Shown here: positions 32,586 through 41,410 of the stretch, piece after piece
Layout: each line of letters starts with the position of its first letter
How positions within the stretch are numbered: the stretch's first letter is position 1
Origin: Faeciplasma sp048393055
GTDB lineage: Bacteria; Bacillota; Clostridia; Oscillospirales; Ruminococcaceae
NCBI GenBank assembly: GCA_048393055.1
Contig: DBFJJS010000016.1
Coordinates: 1-64,000, forward strand
DNA: 64,000 bases
Reading direction: 5' to 3'
Program-made: the position numbers and the translations under genes
Notes under the pieces: model-generated
Databases searched by the model: none
Told to the model about the DNA's origin: nothing
What the model saw: the letters and a program-made list of their open reading frames with translations, nothing else

Positions 32586-33599
32586 ATGAAAAACTTCGCA
32601 AAGGGTCTTATTGTTGTTGCACTGTCGCTTATATTAGTGCCGCTTGTGCCGGCTGTTGTCTCATCGTTTTTTGACGACGAAGTAGCTGTCAATGCTCCTG
32701 CGCAGCTTGATAAGCCGCAGGCGACAGAAGCATATGGGCTTATAGAAAGCGTAAGCGTATATGATACAGTCTCACAGACCGTAAAAACCTATGCCATAGA
32801 GGATTATCTTGTGCAGGCGGTGCTTGGCACTCTTTCTGCGAATGCGGAGCCTGAGCTTGTAAAAGCTCAGGCGGTGCTGATGTACACATATATTTTAGGC
32901 AGGAGGCTGGAAGAGACGGAAAGCCCTACTCCTGAGCTTAACGGCTGTGATATCAGCACCGATACTAATAAGTATCTGCCGATAGTAAGCCGCGAGGACT
33001 TTATCGCGTCTAACGGTGATGAAGCGCTTACTCTTTGGGAGAACGTTAGCGAAGAAGTAAACGAGGTAATAGGGGAGTACATAGCGTTTGACGGATATCC
33101 CATAGTTCCGGCATATTGTTTTTCCTGCGGTGGAAGAACTGAAAGTGCGCTTGATGTTTTAGGCGAAGATGTAGAATACCTTCAGTCGGTTGAAAGCGAA
33201 TATGACAGCGATTATATATCTGAGGCCGCATACTCTAAAATGGAGCTGTTCGCGCGCATAACCACTAAAAGCGAAGGGATAACACTTTTGGGAGAGCCGT
33301 CAGAATGGATAGTTCCCGTGGAAGTGACGCCTTCAGGGTATGTAAAAACCGTGCTGCTCGATTTAAAATATACAGTTAGCGGCGCAGAGCTCGCTGGATG
33401 GCTCAACCTGCCGTCAGCAAGATTTAAGGTGAGCTATTCAGAGGAGTTCGAACGATTTACATTCGAAGTTTCTGGAAGCGGTCATCTCGTCGGGCTGTCG
33501 CAGTATGGTGCAAACGAGATGGCCCGTCGCGGAAGCAGCTATGACAAGATATTAAAATATTTCTTTACCGGGGTGACAATAGAAGAATCTGTTGCCTGA
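32586..33599 (+). CDS. SpoIID/LytB-domain protein lacking the usual catalytic Glu
   Basis: A 337-residue protein with an N-terminal membrane anchor (about residues 7-26) and a SpoIID domain. KAQAVLMYTYIL near residues 93-104, a CFSCGGRT zinc-ligand-like site and SGSGHLVGLSQYGANEMARR near 300 are all family hallmarks. SpoIID is a lytic transglycosylase of engulfment whose catalytic Glu sits in a GEMP-like motif; here that place reads GTLS (residues 81-84), so Glu is Thr. It is either inactive or uses another residue. GTGGAGG precedes the ATG. It stands alone, between the tRNA and the proBA operon. Confidence 0.85.
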   Translation: MKNFAKGLIVVALSLILVPLVPAVVSSFFDDEVAVNAPAQLDKPQATEAYGLIESVSVYDTVSQTVKTYAIEDYLVQAVLGTLSANAEPELVKAQAVLMYTYILGRRLEETESPTPELNGCDISTDTNKYLPIVSREDFIASNGDEALTLWENVSEEVNEVIGEYIAFDGYPIVPAYCFSCGGRTESALDVLGEDVEYLQSVESEYDSDYISEAAYSKMELFARITTKSEGITLLGEPSEWIVPVEVTPSGYVKTVLLDLKYTVSGAELAGWLNLPSARFKVSYSEEFERFTFEVSGSGHLVGLSQYGANEMARRGSSYDKILKYFFTGVTIEESVA

Positions 33600-33620
33600 T
33601 GATATCACGGGCATGTACAT

Positions 33621-33651
33621 AAAAAGCCGCGCCTCATTATCTGGACGCGGC
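33621..33651 (-). terminator. Terminator of the proBA operon
   Basis: On the minus strand GCCGCG pairs with CGCGGC, extended by two G-C pairs after a one-base bulge, followed by TTTTTATG. It lies directly after the stop of the gene at 33663. Confidence 0.7.
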
Positions 33652-33662
33652 AAAGCAATATG

Positions 33663-34913
33663 TTATAAAACATCGATATTCGATATGTCTTCGACAGCCA
33701 ACGATGAGATGGTATAATTAAAACCGTCTCCGATAAATGTATACACCATCGTTTTATCGGGCGTAGAACTGCCCGCTATCCACTGCGTGACGGGGGCTCG
33801 GTAGCTGACGACGGCAGAATATCCGTTTTCGGTTATATCAAGACTGTCTATAGTAGGGAAGTATGCTATGGCCCTCGGAGTCATCGGAATGGTGTACATG
33901 CCTGTTTCCTCGTTGTATTCAAATAGCAGCTCTTCGTCTCCAACAGCCGAGTGAGTATATTCAAGACCGCTTCCGAACAGCTTGTTCACCCTTGTGTCTA
34001 TCTCAAGATATGATACGATGTAATTTCCGCTTTGAACCGCATATGTTGAGGACGGATTAAGGATAACATCCCAGCATGCGGCAGTTATTATAACGTCGCT
34101 GTTTAGAGAGGCAACGCCGTCAAATGTCGGAGCGTCGCTTGCGCTGAGCGGCAGTATAAGCCTTTGGAAGTATTCACGCTGAGTGGTCATATTTTTTCTG
34201 TCCTGCGTGTAATCACTGAAGATATTAACTGCACATACCATTCCGAATATTGCAAATCCAAGTACTACAACGCCGAAAACCGCAGATATTATCTGCGACA
34301 GACTAACACTTTGCACAGTGGGCTGTTCGTCGGTCAAACCAAGGTTTTCTGCGCTTTCGTCGAGGGCGTCGTCTATTATTTCCTTTACTTGGTCATCTAT
34401 TTCCGCTATTGTATGCTTCCTTATTTTTTTTGTGACCGGCTGCTCTTTATTTTCATCATTTTCATCGCCGGACTGCTTTTCAGAGTCTGAAACAGCAGTT
34501 CGGTCTTTTTCATGCCTTTTTCGTCTTTCTTTTCGCGTATTACCGATTTTTTTATACGCTGAACTTTCGCCTTTTAAACCGTCATCCACGGGATTTTCAC
34601 CTTTTATTTCGGCAGGTATCTCAATAACTCCCGTGGCGTCCGCAAGAGTTGCGACCGCTTCGGCGAATACGTCGCTTTCATTGACTTTTGCATCGCGGCC
34701 ATTTAACGCCGAATCGGTATTATCACCGGTGTGGTCCGTACTCTGATTTGCAGAGTCTGTGCTCTGCGAAGCTGAGTCTGTGCTCTTATCAACTGGTTTA
34801 TCGTCACTATCTAAAGGCTTAACGCCGGCTTTTTTGCTGTGTTTTTCGCTTTCGGAAGCATAGCTCACAGCTTCGCCGTTGATTTCAGCATGAGGCCTGT
34901 TCCTTTTTTTCAT
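33663..34913 (-). CDS. Unrecognised single-pass membrane protein
   Basis: A 416-residue protein of unknown family. The first 190 residues are low-complexity and charged, including four STD-type repeats (DKSTDSASQSTDSANQSTD near 43-62) and a Lys/Arg/Glu-rich stretch. A membrane segment lies near 206-230 (IISAVFGVVVLGFAIFGMVC). The last 180 residues form a mixed alpha-beta domain, presumably outside the cell, ending in YTFIGDGFNYTISSL. It starts 5 bp after proA and ends the operon. Long disordered cytoplasmic part plus outer domain suggests an envelope or signalling role, not proven. Confidence 0.65.
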   Translation of the reverse strand: MKKRNRPHAEINGEAVSYASESEKHSKKAGVKPLDSDDKPVDKSTDSASQSTDSANQSTDHTGDNTDSALNGRDAKVNESDVFAEAVATLADATGVIEIPAEIKGENPVDDGLKGESSAYKKIGNTRKERRKRHEKDRTAVSDSEKQSGDENDENKEQPVTKKIRKHTIAEIDDQVKEIIDDALDESAENLGLTDEQPTVQSVSLSQIISAVFGVVVLGFAIFGMVCAVNIFSDYTQDRKNMTTQREYFQRLILPLSASDAPTFDGVASLNSDVIITAACWDVILNPSSTYAVQSGNYIVSYLEIDTRVNKLFGSGLEYTHSAVGDEELLFEYNEETGMYTIPMTPRAIAYFPTIDSLDITENGYSAVVSYRAPVTQWIAGSSTPDKTMVYTFIGDGFNYTISSLAVEDISNIDVL

Positions 34914-34917
34914 TTTC

Positions 34918-36174
34918 TCACCTTATTTGACCGTTGCCGTTTATCAGATACTTGTAGGTTGTAAGCTCCTTGAGACCCATCGGTCCTCTTGCGTGAAGCT
35001 TTTGAGTGGATATGCCTATTTCAGCGCCGAGCCCGAATTCGTAGCCGTCCGTGAATCTCGTGGAGACGTTTACATATACGGCGGCAGAATCTATCTGTCT
35101 CTGGAATTCCTCCGCCGCATTGATATTGTCCGTCACTATGCATTCAGAGTGACCGGTGGAGTATTTTTGTATGTGCTCGATAGCGTCATATATATTGTCA
35201 ACCACTCTGACGGCAAGGATGTAGTCAAGAAACTCCGTAGCGTAATCTTCCTCTGTAGCGGGAGCAACGCACGAGCCGAGTATCATTCTCGTAATTTCGC
35301 AGCCGCGAAGCTTAACGTTTGATTTGTCCAGCCTTTTTTTGAGCCTTGGAAGGAAGTCCTCCGCAATATCCCTGTGTACCAGCAGCGTTTCTGCGGCGTT
35401 GCATACGCCGGGTCGGGAAGTCTTGGCGTTATCGACTATATCTACAGCCATCGAAAGGTTTGCGGCACTGTCTACATATATATGGCAGTTGCCAACGCCG
35501 GTCTGAATAACAGGCACAGTGGCGTTTTGAACTACTGAATTGATAAGTCCCGCCCCTCCCCTTGGGATGAGGAGGTCAAGGTATTTGTTTGCTTTCATCA
35601 TGGCGGTGGAGGTTTCCCTCGATGTGTCGGTAACAAGCTGTACGCAGTCTGCCGGAAGCTCAGCTTTTTCAAGGGCATCCCGCATTATGTTGCACAGCAC
35701 CGTGTTGGAGTATATGGCTTCCTTTCCGCCTCTGAGTATTGCGGTGTTTCCTGATTTTATGCACAGCGCCGCCGCGTCCGCCGTGACGTTCGGTCTTGCT
35801 TCGTAGATTATTCCGATTACGCCCATAGGCACGCGCAGCTTGGTTATCCTCATGCCGTTCGGCCGCGTTTCGCCGCTCTCGATTATGCCTATCGGATCGG
35901 GAAGCGATATGACCTTTCTAACTCCGTCCGCAATACCTTCTATCCTTTTTTCGTTCAGGTACAGCCTGTCTACGAGCGAGGACTTCATTCCCGCCGCCTC
36001 GGCGTTTTTAACGTCTATGCGGTTCTGGTCTATTATGGTACGCTTAAACCTTTCGAGCGAATCAGCTATTTCTGCAAGCGCATTGTTTCTTTGGACAACA
36101 GACGAGCATGACAGCTGCTTTTTTGCCTCTTTTGCGTTTTTGCCTATGGTATCGAAATCAAACATATCATTCAC
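34918..36174 (-). CDS. proA: Glutamate-5-semialdehyde dehydrogenase
   Basis: A 418-residue NADPH-dependent enzyme of proline synthesis that reduces glutamyl 5-phosphate. GVIGIIYEARPNVTADAAAL near residue 110, SGNTAILRGGKEAIYSN near 133, and the catalytic Cys in RPGVCNAAETLLVH near 254 are all present. The end, EIGISTQKLHARGPMGLKEL, is typical. It follows proB by 12 bp. Length is normal. Product cyclises to pyrroline-5-carboxylate; no proC is seen in the window. Confidence 0.96.
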   Translation of the reverse strand: MNDMFDFDTIGKNAKEAKKQLSCSSVVQRNNALAEIADSLERFKRTIIDQNRIDVKNAEAAGMKSSLVDRLYLNEKRIEGIADGVRKVISLPDPIGIIESGETRPNGMRITKLRVPMGVIGIIYEARPNVTADAAALCIKSGNTAILRGGKEAIYSNTVLCNIMRDALEKAELPADCVQLVTDTSRETSTAMMKANKYLDLLIPRGGAGLINSVVQNATVPVIQTGVGNCHIYVDSAANLSMAVDIVDNAKTSRPGVCNAAETLLVHRDIAEDFLPRLKKRLDKSNVKLRGCEITRMILGSCVAPATEEDYATEFLDYILAVRVVDNIYDAIEHIQKYSTGHSECIVTDNINAAEEFQRQIDSAAVYVNVSTRFTDGYEFGLGAEIGISTQKLHARGPMGLKELTTYKYLINGNGQIR

Positions 36175-36186
36175 CTCAAAGGTACA

Positions 36187-36981
36187 TTATAATTTTTTCG
36201 CCTTGAAGAGCGTGCCTATGATTTTACCGTCGAATACGTCGTACAGATTTTTTGGCCTTTCGCCGTTTATTATCAGCATGTCGATGCCGCTTTTCATAAC
36301 TATTTCAGCCGCATGTATCTTTGTCGCCATGCCTCCCGTGCCGAAAGATGTTCCTGCGTTTCCGGCAGCATATTTTATGCTGTCTGTAATAGCCTCCACG
36401 CGGGAAATCAGCTTGGCATCCGGGTTGGTTCTCGGGTCTTTGTCGTACATTCCGTCAATGTCCGACATAATTATAAGCAGATCCGCCTTTATAAGACACG
36501 CAACCATGGCCGCAAGCGAGTCGTTTTCACCGACCTCAAGCTCCAACTCGTCTATTGCAACCACATCGTTTTCATTGACGATAGGCAAGGCGCCCTTTGA
36601 CAAAAGCATTTCAAGCGAGTTTTCCACGTTTTCCTTGCGTTCGTCCGACAGAACATATTTTGTAAGCAGCACCTGCGCAGCGATGATATTGTACTCGTTA
36701 AACAGCTTGTCGTACATATTCATAAGCTCGCACTGACCTATAGCCGCGCACGCCTGTTTTGTAGGCGTGTCGATCGGCTTTGATTTAAGCCCCAGCCTTG
36801 CCGCTCCGAGTCCTATCGCTCCGGATGTCACAAGCGCTATTTCATATCCCGAATTTTTTATATCCGATATGACCTTTACAAGCTCCTCAACAACTCTTAT
36901 GTTAAGCTGACCTGAGGCGTGCGTAAGGGTAGATGTTCCGACCTTTATGACAATACGCTTTTTGTTACTTATCTCGTCCAT
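36187..36981 (-). CDS. proB: Glutamate 5-kinase
   Basis: A 264-residue kinase, the short form without a PUA domain. RIVIKVGTSTLTHASG opens the amino-acid kinase fold, ALVTSGAIGLGAARLG near residues 50-65 and IIMSDIDGMYDKDPRTNPDA near 160-180 are family signatures, and GTGGMATKIHAAEI near 205-218 binds phosphate. The ATG at 36981 is preferred since AAAGGAA lies at proper distance; the in-frame ATG five codons upstream is possible. Without PUA, feedback by proline would depend on the kinase domain alone. Confidence 0.95.
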   Translation of the reverse strand: MDEISNKKRIVIKVGTSTLTHASGQLNIRVVEELVKVISDIKNSGYEIALVTSGAIGLGAARLGLKSKPIDTPTKQACAAIGQCELMNMYDKLFNEYNIIAAQVLLTKYVLSDERKENVENSLEMLLSKGALPIVNENDVVAIDELELEVGENDSLAAMVACLIKADLLIIMSDIDGMYDKDPRTNPDAKLISRVEAITDSIKYAAGNAGTSFGTGGMATKIHAAEIVMKSGIDMLIINGERPKNLYDVFDGKIIGTLFKAKKL

Positions 36982-36992
36982 GCCCGTTCCTT

Positions 36993-37949
36993 TCATTTAG
37001 CAACGTTATTGATTGGTTTTCCGTCAAGATACGCTAAGATATTTTCTTTTACAAGCCCGACAAGTCTCTTTCTCGTTTCAAGAGGCGCCCACGCTATATG
37101 CGGAGTAATACAGCAGTTTTTTGCCGACTGAAGCGGACAATCCCTGTCCATAGGCTCTTTTGTCAGAACGTCAAGAGCCGCCGCGGCGATTTGACCGCCG
37201 TTTAGAGCGTTGGCAAGATCCTGCTCGTTTACCAGCCCACCCCTTGCCGTATTGACAAGAAGCGCGCTCCTCTTCATCATAGCCAGCGTGTTTTTATTTA
37301 TCATTTCCCTGTTAGACTTTGTAAGCGGGCAGTGAAGAGACACTATATCCGAGCTCCTTAGAAGCTCCTCAAGCCCTAAAACGCTTATTTCGCCGTCCGG
37401 CTCAGGGGGAGTTCTTGTGCAAACGAGCACGTTCATGTTAAACGCTCTTGCAATCTTTTTCACAGCTTTGCCGATAGCGCCGTAGCCTATTATTCCTATA
37501 GTCTTTCCGGCAAGCTCGTAAAATGGTATGTTAAAGTAGCTGAAAAGCTTGCTGTAGCACCAGTCGCCGTTTTTTACGGTTTTATCGTATGCGCTTACGC
37601 TGGAATAATAGTTTAGTATCAGCGCGAACGTGTGCTGAGCTACCGAATTTGTAGAGTAATTGGGTACGTTTGCGACTACGCAGCCGCGCTCTTTTGCGGC
37701 GGAAATGTCGATATTATTATATCCCGTCGCAAATACGCCTATATATTTTAAGTTGGGGCAGCTCTTAAAAACGCTTCTTGGTATTAAGCATTTGTTTGTA
37801 AGGACTATTTCCGCGTCGCCTATGCGCGGCGCAACGTCCTGCTCTGAGGTATAGCCGTACACCTTTGTGTCAAACAGAGAGGTAATGCCCTCAAGAGAAA
37901 CGTCGCCGTCCGAGACGGTATCCGCATCTAAAATAACGGCGCGGCTCAT
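36993..37949 (-). CDS. D-isomer 2-hydroxyacid dehydrogenase
   Basis: A 318-residue NAD-dependent enzyme. The nucleotide site is GKTIGIIGYGAIGKAVKKIA near residues 145-164 (GxGxxG), and the catalytic set is VNTARGGLVNEQDLANAL (Arg) near 229, the Glu in ALDVLTKEPMDRDCPL and the His in NCCITPHIAWAP near 284. It resembles glycerate/hydroxypyruvate reductases, but the substrate cannot be read. It overlaps the membrane gene upstream by 4 bp and is followed by proB 12 bp later, so it is part of a five-gene operon. Confidence 0.9.
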   Translation of the reverse strand: MSRAVILDADTVSDGDVSLEGITSLFDTKVYGYTSEQDVAPRIGDAEIVLTNKCLIPRSVFKSCPNLKYIGVFATGYNNIDISAAKERGCVVANVPNYSTNSVAQHTFALILNYYSSVSAYDKTVKNGDWCYSKLFSYFNIPFYELAGKTIGIIGYGAIGKAVKKIARAFNMNVLVCTRTPPEPDGEISVLGLEELLRSSDIVSLHCPLTKSNREMINKNTLAMMKRSALLVNTARGGLVNEQDLANALNGGQIAAAALDVLTKEPMDRDCPLQSAKNCCITPHIAWAPLETRKRLVGLVKENILAYLDGKPINNVAK

Positions 37950-38401
37950 TTGTCAAAATCCTCGCCGTCAAACGCCTGACCTATAACGTCCTGGCTGTTG
38001 TCCCTTATCACCTTACTTCTTTCTATACGCACGGCCTTTTCGACGTCCTTTAAGTCGTCCACATTGTTCTGATTGCACGGACTTTCGCCGGAAGCATCTT
38101 TAGAGCTCTGTGATTTTACTGCCTTTTGCTCGCTGCGATGCTGTACAAATATCATTCCGAGCAGTATTACCTCGCATACGCCTACGGCAAAAGCGGTATA
38201 TTTGTCTCCGAAGAACTGAAGTATAACCGTAAGGTCGCATACTACAAGCCACAAAAGATCATTGATCTTGCGGTATTTAACATAAAGCAGGATAAAGAAC
38301 GCTGTTGCGAAAATGCAGAAGCCTATGTGAAGGTTTTTCGGCAGCGGGGCAAACCGGCTTTGAATATCCATGGCTTTAAACAGCATAAGGGTGTTGAGCA
38401 T
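37946..38401 (-). CDS. Small membrane protein, first gene of the proBA operon
   Basis: A 151-residue protein with three hydrophobic segments (about residues 26-42, 48-65 and 70-88) and a charged cytoplasmic tail rich in Lys, Asp and Glu. No family recognised. The ATG at 38401 overlaps nothing upstream; its stop overlaps the dehydrogenase start by 4 bp. Three TM segments with a soluble tail fit a regulator or adaptor. Function unknown. Confidence 0.6.
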   Translation of the reverse strand: MLNTLMLFKAMDIQSRFAPLPKNLHIGFCIFATAFFILLYVKYRKINDLLWLVVCDLTVILQFFGDKYTAFAVGVCEVILLGMIFVQHRSEQKAVKSQSSKDASGESPCNQNNVDDLKDVEKAVRIERSKVIRDNSQDVIGQAFDGEDFDK

Positions 38402-38561
38402 ATATAATGCCTCCGTAAATAAAATATAAAATTAGTATATCATGCGCAAGTAAAAATTGCAAGCAAGACAGGTGCAGGCCTTATCGGGTTGACACATTTT
38501 TTTGCTGTTGGTATACTTGATATACCTTAATCATTATTTTTGATTGTTACGGAGAATATAT

Positions 38562-39743
38562 ATGTCTGACATTTGTGATAAAAAGGAACAGGTCGTGGAC
38601 GCAAGCCTTATGCCGCTGTCAAAAAGAGCTGAGCTTATACTGGCGTGCGGCGGATCAAGCCTGCGCATGGGCAAAAACAAGCTTCTTGCCGGTATAGGGG
38701 GCAAGCCGTGTATTTTGCGGACCTGCGAGGCGTTGGATGGGATTGAAGAAATTGAAAAAATGATAATTTGCGCGCCGAAGGAGCTGTGGCGGGAATACGG
38801 CAGGGTGCTTTCCGAAATTAAAACCCGGATTCTGTTCGTGCAGTCTGGGACCTCAAGGCAGGAGTCGGTATTAAACGGTGTTAAGAGTTCTGACGCCGAG
38901 ATAGTAATAATACATGACGGCGCAAGACCTCTTGTGAAAAAGGAAACTATACGCCGCTCCATAGACGACGCCTATACATATGGGAGCTCGGTGGTGTGTG
39001 TGCCGTGCAAGGATACCGTAAGGTACGACGATGGGTCAAAGAGTTTTTGCCCTGACAGGGGCAGGCTTTACAACGTGCAGACGCCGCAGGCCTTTTCAAG
39101 AAGGCTGTACCTGTATGCTGCGCAGAAATCACCGGGAGAATATACCGACGACGCCCAGCTTCTCGACGCCGCCGGAATAAAGCCTCACTTAACTATGGGG
39201 GAATATTCGAATATCAAGCTGACTACGGCGGAGGACATAGCGATGGTCGACGGAATTTTGAACTTTGAAAAAGCCCCGAGAATAGGTCACGGTTATGATG
39301 TGCACAGGTTTACCTGTGATCGCGAGCTTATTTTGGGCGGCGTAAAAATACCGTATAAAAAGGGGCTTTTGGGTAACTCCGACGCGGACGTCGCCGTGCA
39401 CGCCCTTATGGATTCCCTTTTGGGAGCGGCGGCTTTGGGAGATATAGGCGTGCATTTTCCCGATACAGACGAAAAATACATAGGGGCTGACAGCATAGAG
39501 CTTTTGCACAAGACGTCAGGACTTCTTTGGAAAAACGGCTTCAGAGTAATTAACTGTGACATTACGATAATTGCCCAGGAACCTAAGCTTGCTCCGTATA
39601 TAGACAAAATGCGCGGGCGTATCGCCGCGGCAGTCGGGATAGACGCAAGCCGCGTGTCGGTAAAGGCTACGACGGAGGAGGGGCTTGGCTTTACAGGCTC
39701 TAATGAGGGTATAGCCGCTCATGCGGTTTCACTCATAATATAA
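38562..39743 (+). CDS. ispDF: Bifunctional IspD-IspF of the MEP isoprenoid pathway
   Basis: A 393-residue fusion of two steps of the non-mevalonate pathway. Residues 1-230 are IspD (cytidylyltransferase): LILACGGSSLRMGKNK, then HDGARPLV near 112 and NVQTPQAFSRRLY near 165. Residues 240-393 are IspF (cyclodiphosphate synthase): RIGHGYDVHRF with the Asp and His zinc ligands, DADVAVHALMDSLLGAAALG with the third ligand, and ATTEEGLGFTGSNEGIA at the end. Where E. coli IspF has His34, this protein has Asn (LLGNSDAD). The ATG at 38562 follows GGAGA. Fusions are known, IspE being the missing step between them. Confidence 0.95.
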   Translation: MSDICDKKEQVVDASLMPLSKRAELILACGGSSLRMGKNKLLAGIGGKPCILRTCEALDGIEEIEKMIICAPKELWREYGRVLSEIKTRILFVQSGTSRQESVLNGVKSSDAEIVIIHDGARPLVKKETIRRSIDDAYTYGSSVVCVPCKDTVRYDDGSKSFCPDRGRLYNVQTPQAFSRRLYLYAAQKSPGEYTDDAQLLDAAGIKPHLTMGEYSNIKLTTAEDIAMVDGILNFEKAPRIGHGYDVHRFTCDRELILGGVKIPYKKGLLGNSDADVAVHALMDSLLGAAALGDIGVHFPDTDEKYIGADSIELLHKTSGLLWKNGFRVINCDITIIAQEPKLAPYIDKMRGRIAAAVGIDASRVSVKATTEEGLGFTGSNEGIAAHAVSLII

Positions 39744-39763
39744 TGCAGAGTAATTTGCAGGTA

Positions 39764-39794
39764 AAAGGCAGATCTGATAATCAGGTCTGCCTTT
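39764..39794. terminator. Bidirectional terminator after ispDF
   Basis: AAAGGCAGA.CTGA at 39764-39777 pairs with TCAG.TCTGCCTTT at 39781-39794. The region from here to 39939 has no gene and probably holds the promoter of the DUF3343 operon. Confidence 0.7.
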
Positions 39795-39939
39795 GATCTT
39801 ATCAGGGGACAATCGCGCTTTACCTAACATATACTGATTAGTAATAATACCGCTGCCGCGGCACAGGATATGCGACACGATCAGACCTTTAAGCCGTTGG
39901 GAAAAGGGTATTATTAGAAATACACTTTTGAGGTGCGAG

Positions 39940-40161
39940 ATGACATATACGCTTATCGCTGTTTCGTCAATTACCTATGCCATGAAGGCGAAGCGGCTTT
40001 TAAATAATATGGGATACTATTGCGAAATAGAAAAAACGCCAAAGGGGCTGGCGTCCGGATGCGGTTACTCGATACGCGTCAAGGATGATCCTGAAATGAT
40101 AAAATCTATTCTTTCAAGAAACGGCATACAGCATAAGGATGCAATGTCTGTTAAGAGATAA
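39940..40161 (+). CDS. DUF3343 putative Se/S carrier-like protein
   Basis: A 73-residue protein of the DUF3343 type: TLIAVSSITYAMKAKRLLNN at the N-terminus and SGCGYSIRVKDDPEMIKSIL near residues 42-61. The Cys in SGCGYS is the conserved family Cys, proposed as a sulfur or selenium carrier. The ATG at 39940 follows GAGGTG. It precedes a cysteine desulfurase by 13 bp, and the two would pass S or Se together. The carrier role is proposed for the family, not proven here. Confidence 0.8.
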   Translation: MTYTLIAVSSITYAMKAKRLLNNMGYYCEIEKTPKGLASGCGYSIRVKDDPEMIKSILSRNGIQHKDAMSVKR

Positions 40162-40174
40162 GGGGAACGCAAAT

Positions 40175-41311
40175 ATGAAAGCAGTATATTTTGATAATGC
40201 CGCTACAACATACCCAAAGCCTCCGTCTGTTAAAAGCGCCATTGCGGCAGCATCAGACAGATACGGCGGCAATCCTGGCAGGAGCGGACATGAATACTCG
40301 GAGAGGGCGGCGCAGATGGTGTATAAGACGCGGTGCGCCGCTGCTGAAATGTTTAAAGCGGAACCTGAAAACGTTGTCTTTACGGCAAACTGTACTCACG
40401 CTCTTAATTATGCTATAAAAGGCTCTTTAAAGCGCGGAGAAAGGCTTGTGATATCCTCTATGGAGCACAACGCTGTAGCGCGCCCTGCCTATGCGCTGTC
40501 AAAAAACGGCGTAAGAGTGGACGTAGCCATGGTGGGAAAAACCGATGAGGAGACACTTGACAACTTTAAAAGCCTGATAAACTCCGGCACAAGGTGCGTA
40601 GTCTGCACAGCGGCGAGCAACGTCACCGGAAGGATAATGCCCATAAAGGAAATAGCCGGGCTTTGTCGTAGCATGGGTGTTTGCCTCATTGTTGACTGCG
40701 CTCAGACGTGTGGGATAATACCTGTAAGCCTTGAGGACGGAATGAATTTTATTTGTACCGCCGGGCATAAGGGATTGTACGGTGCTACAGGCACAGGGCT
40801 GTTAATATCGGACGGCAGTTACTCGCTTTCTACGATTATCGAAGGCGGAACAGGAGCCACCTCCGCAGAGCTCGAGCAGACCGGATTCATGCCGGAGCAG
40901 CTTGAAAGCGGAACGCTTAACACTGTCGGAATAGCGTCGCTGTATGCAGGAATCAGCTATGTAAAAAGCATGGGGATAAAAAGTATATATTCGCATGAAA
41001 ACGCGCTTTGCGAAATGCTTTTAGATGGTATCGGAGATATAGACGGAATTACTGTTTATAGAAGGGGCGAACGTTTTGTGCCTATTGTGGCGTTCAACAT
41101 AGACGGAATACCATCGGAGGCTGTGGCGGCAAGGCTTTCTGCCGGAGGATTCGCTCTCAGAGGAGGGCTCCACTGCGCGCCTCTTGCTCACAGGACGCTT
41201 GGCACTCTTCCGGACGGTGCGGTTAGATTTTCTCCTTCTGTTTTCAGTTCGGAAAAGGATGTGCATGCGCTTATTAACACCGTAAAAAAAATCGCAAAAC
41301 ATGGACTATAA
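40175..41311 (+). CDS. Cysteine desulfurase-family protein
   Basis: A 378-residue PLP enzyme of the class V aminotransferase fold. VYFDNAATTYPKPPSV opens the fold, FTANCTHALNYAIKG near 68-82 binds the cofactor, the PLP Lys is in FICTAGHKGLYGATGTG near 190-206, and the active Cys lies in RGGLHCAPLAHRTLGT near 327-342. This is the SufS/CsdA-like subgroup often beside DUF3343. It would remove S or Se from (seleno)cysteine. The ATG at 40175 follows AAGGGGA. Substrate preference cannot be read. Confidence 0.88.
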   Translation: MKAVYFDNAATTYPKPPSVKSAIAAASDRYGGNPGRSGHEYSERAAQMVYKTRCAAAEMFKAEPENVVFTANCTHALNYAIKGSLKRGERLVISSMEHNAVARPAYALSKNGVRVDVAMVGKTDEETLDNFKSLINSGTRCVVCTAASNVTGRIMPIKEIAGLCRSMGVCLIVDCAQTCGIIPVSLEDGMNFICTAGHKGLYGATGTGLLISDGSYSLSTIIEGGTGATSAELEQTGFMPEQLESGTLNTVGIASLYAGISYVKSMGIKSIYSHENALCEMLLDGIGDIDGITVYRRGERFVPIVAFNIDGIPSEAVAARLSAGGFALRGGLHCAPLAHRTLGTLPDGAVRFSPSVFSSEKDVHALINTVKKIAKHGL

Positions 41312-41410
41312 CTATTGTAATTTTATATTTTTACTGATAAAATAAAAGAGATGTTATTTATCGGTCTGCCGCATTTGTGATTGGCAATGCCGTATGGAAG
41401 GGGAAAGACA

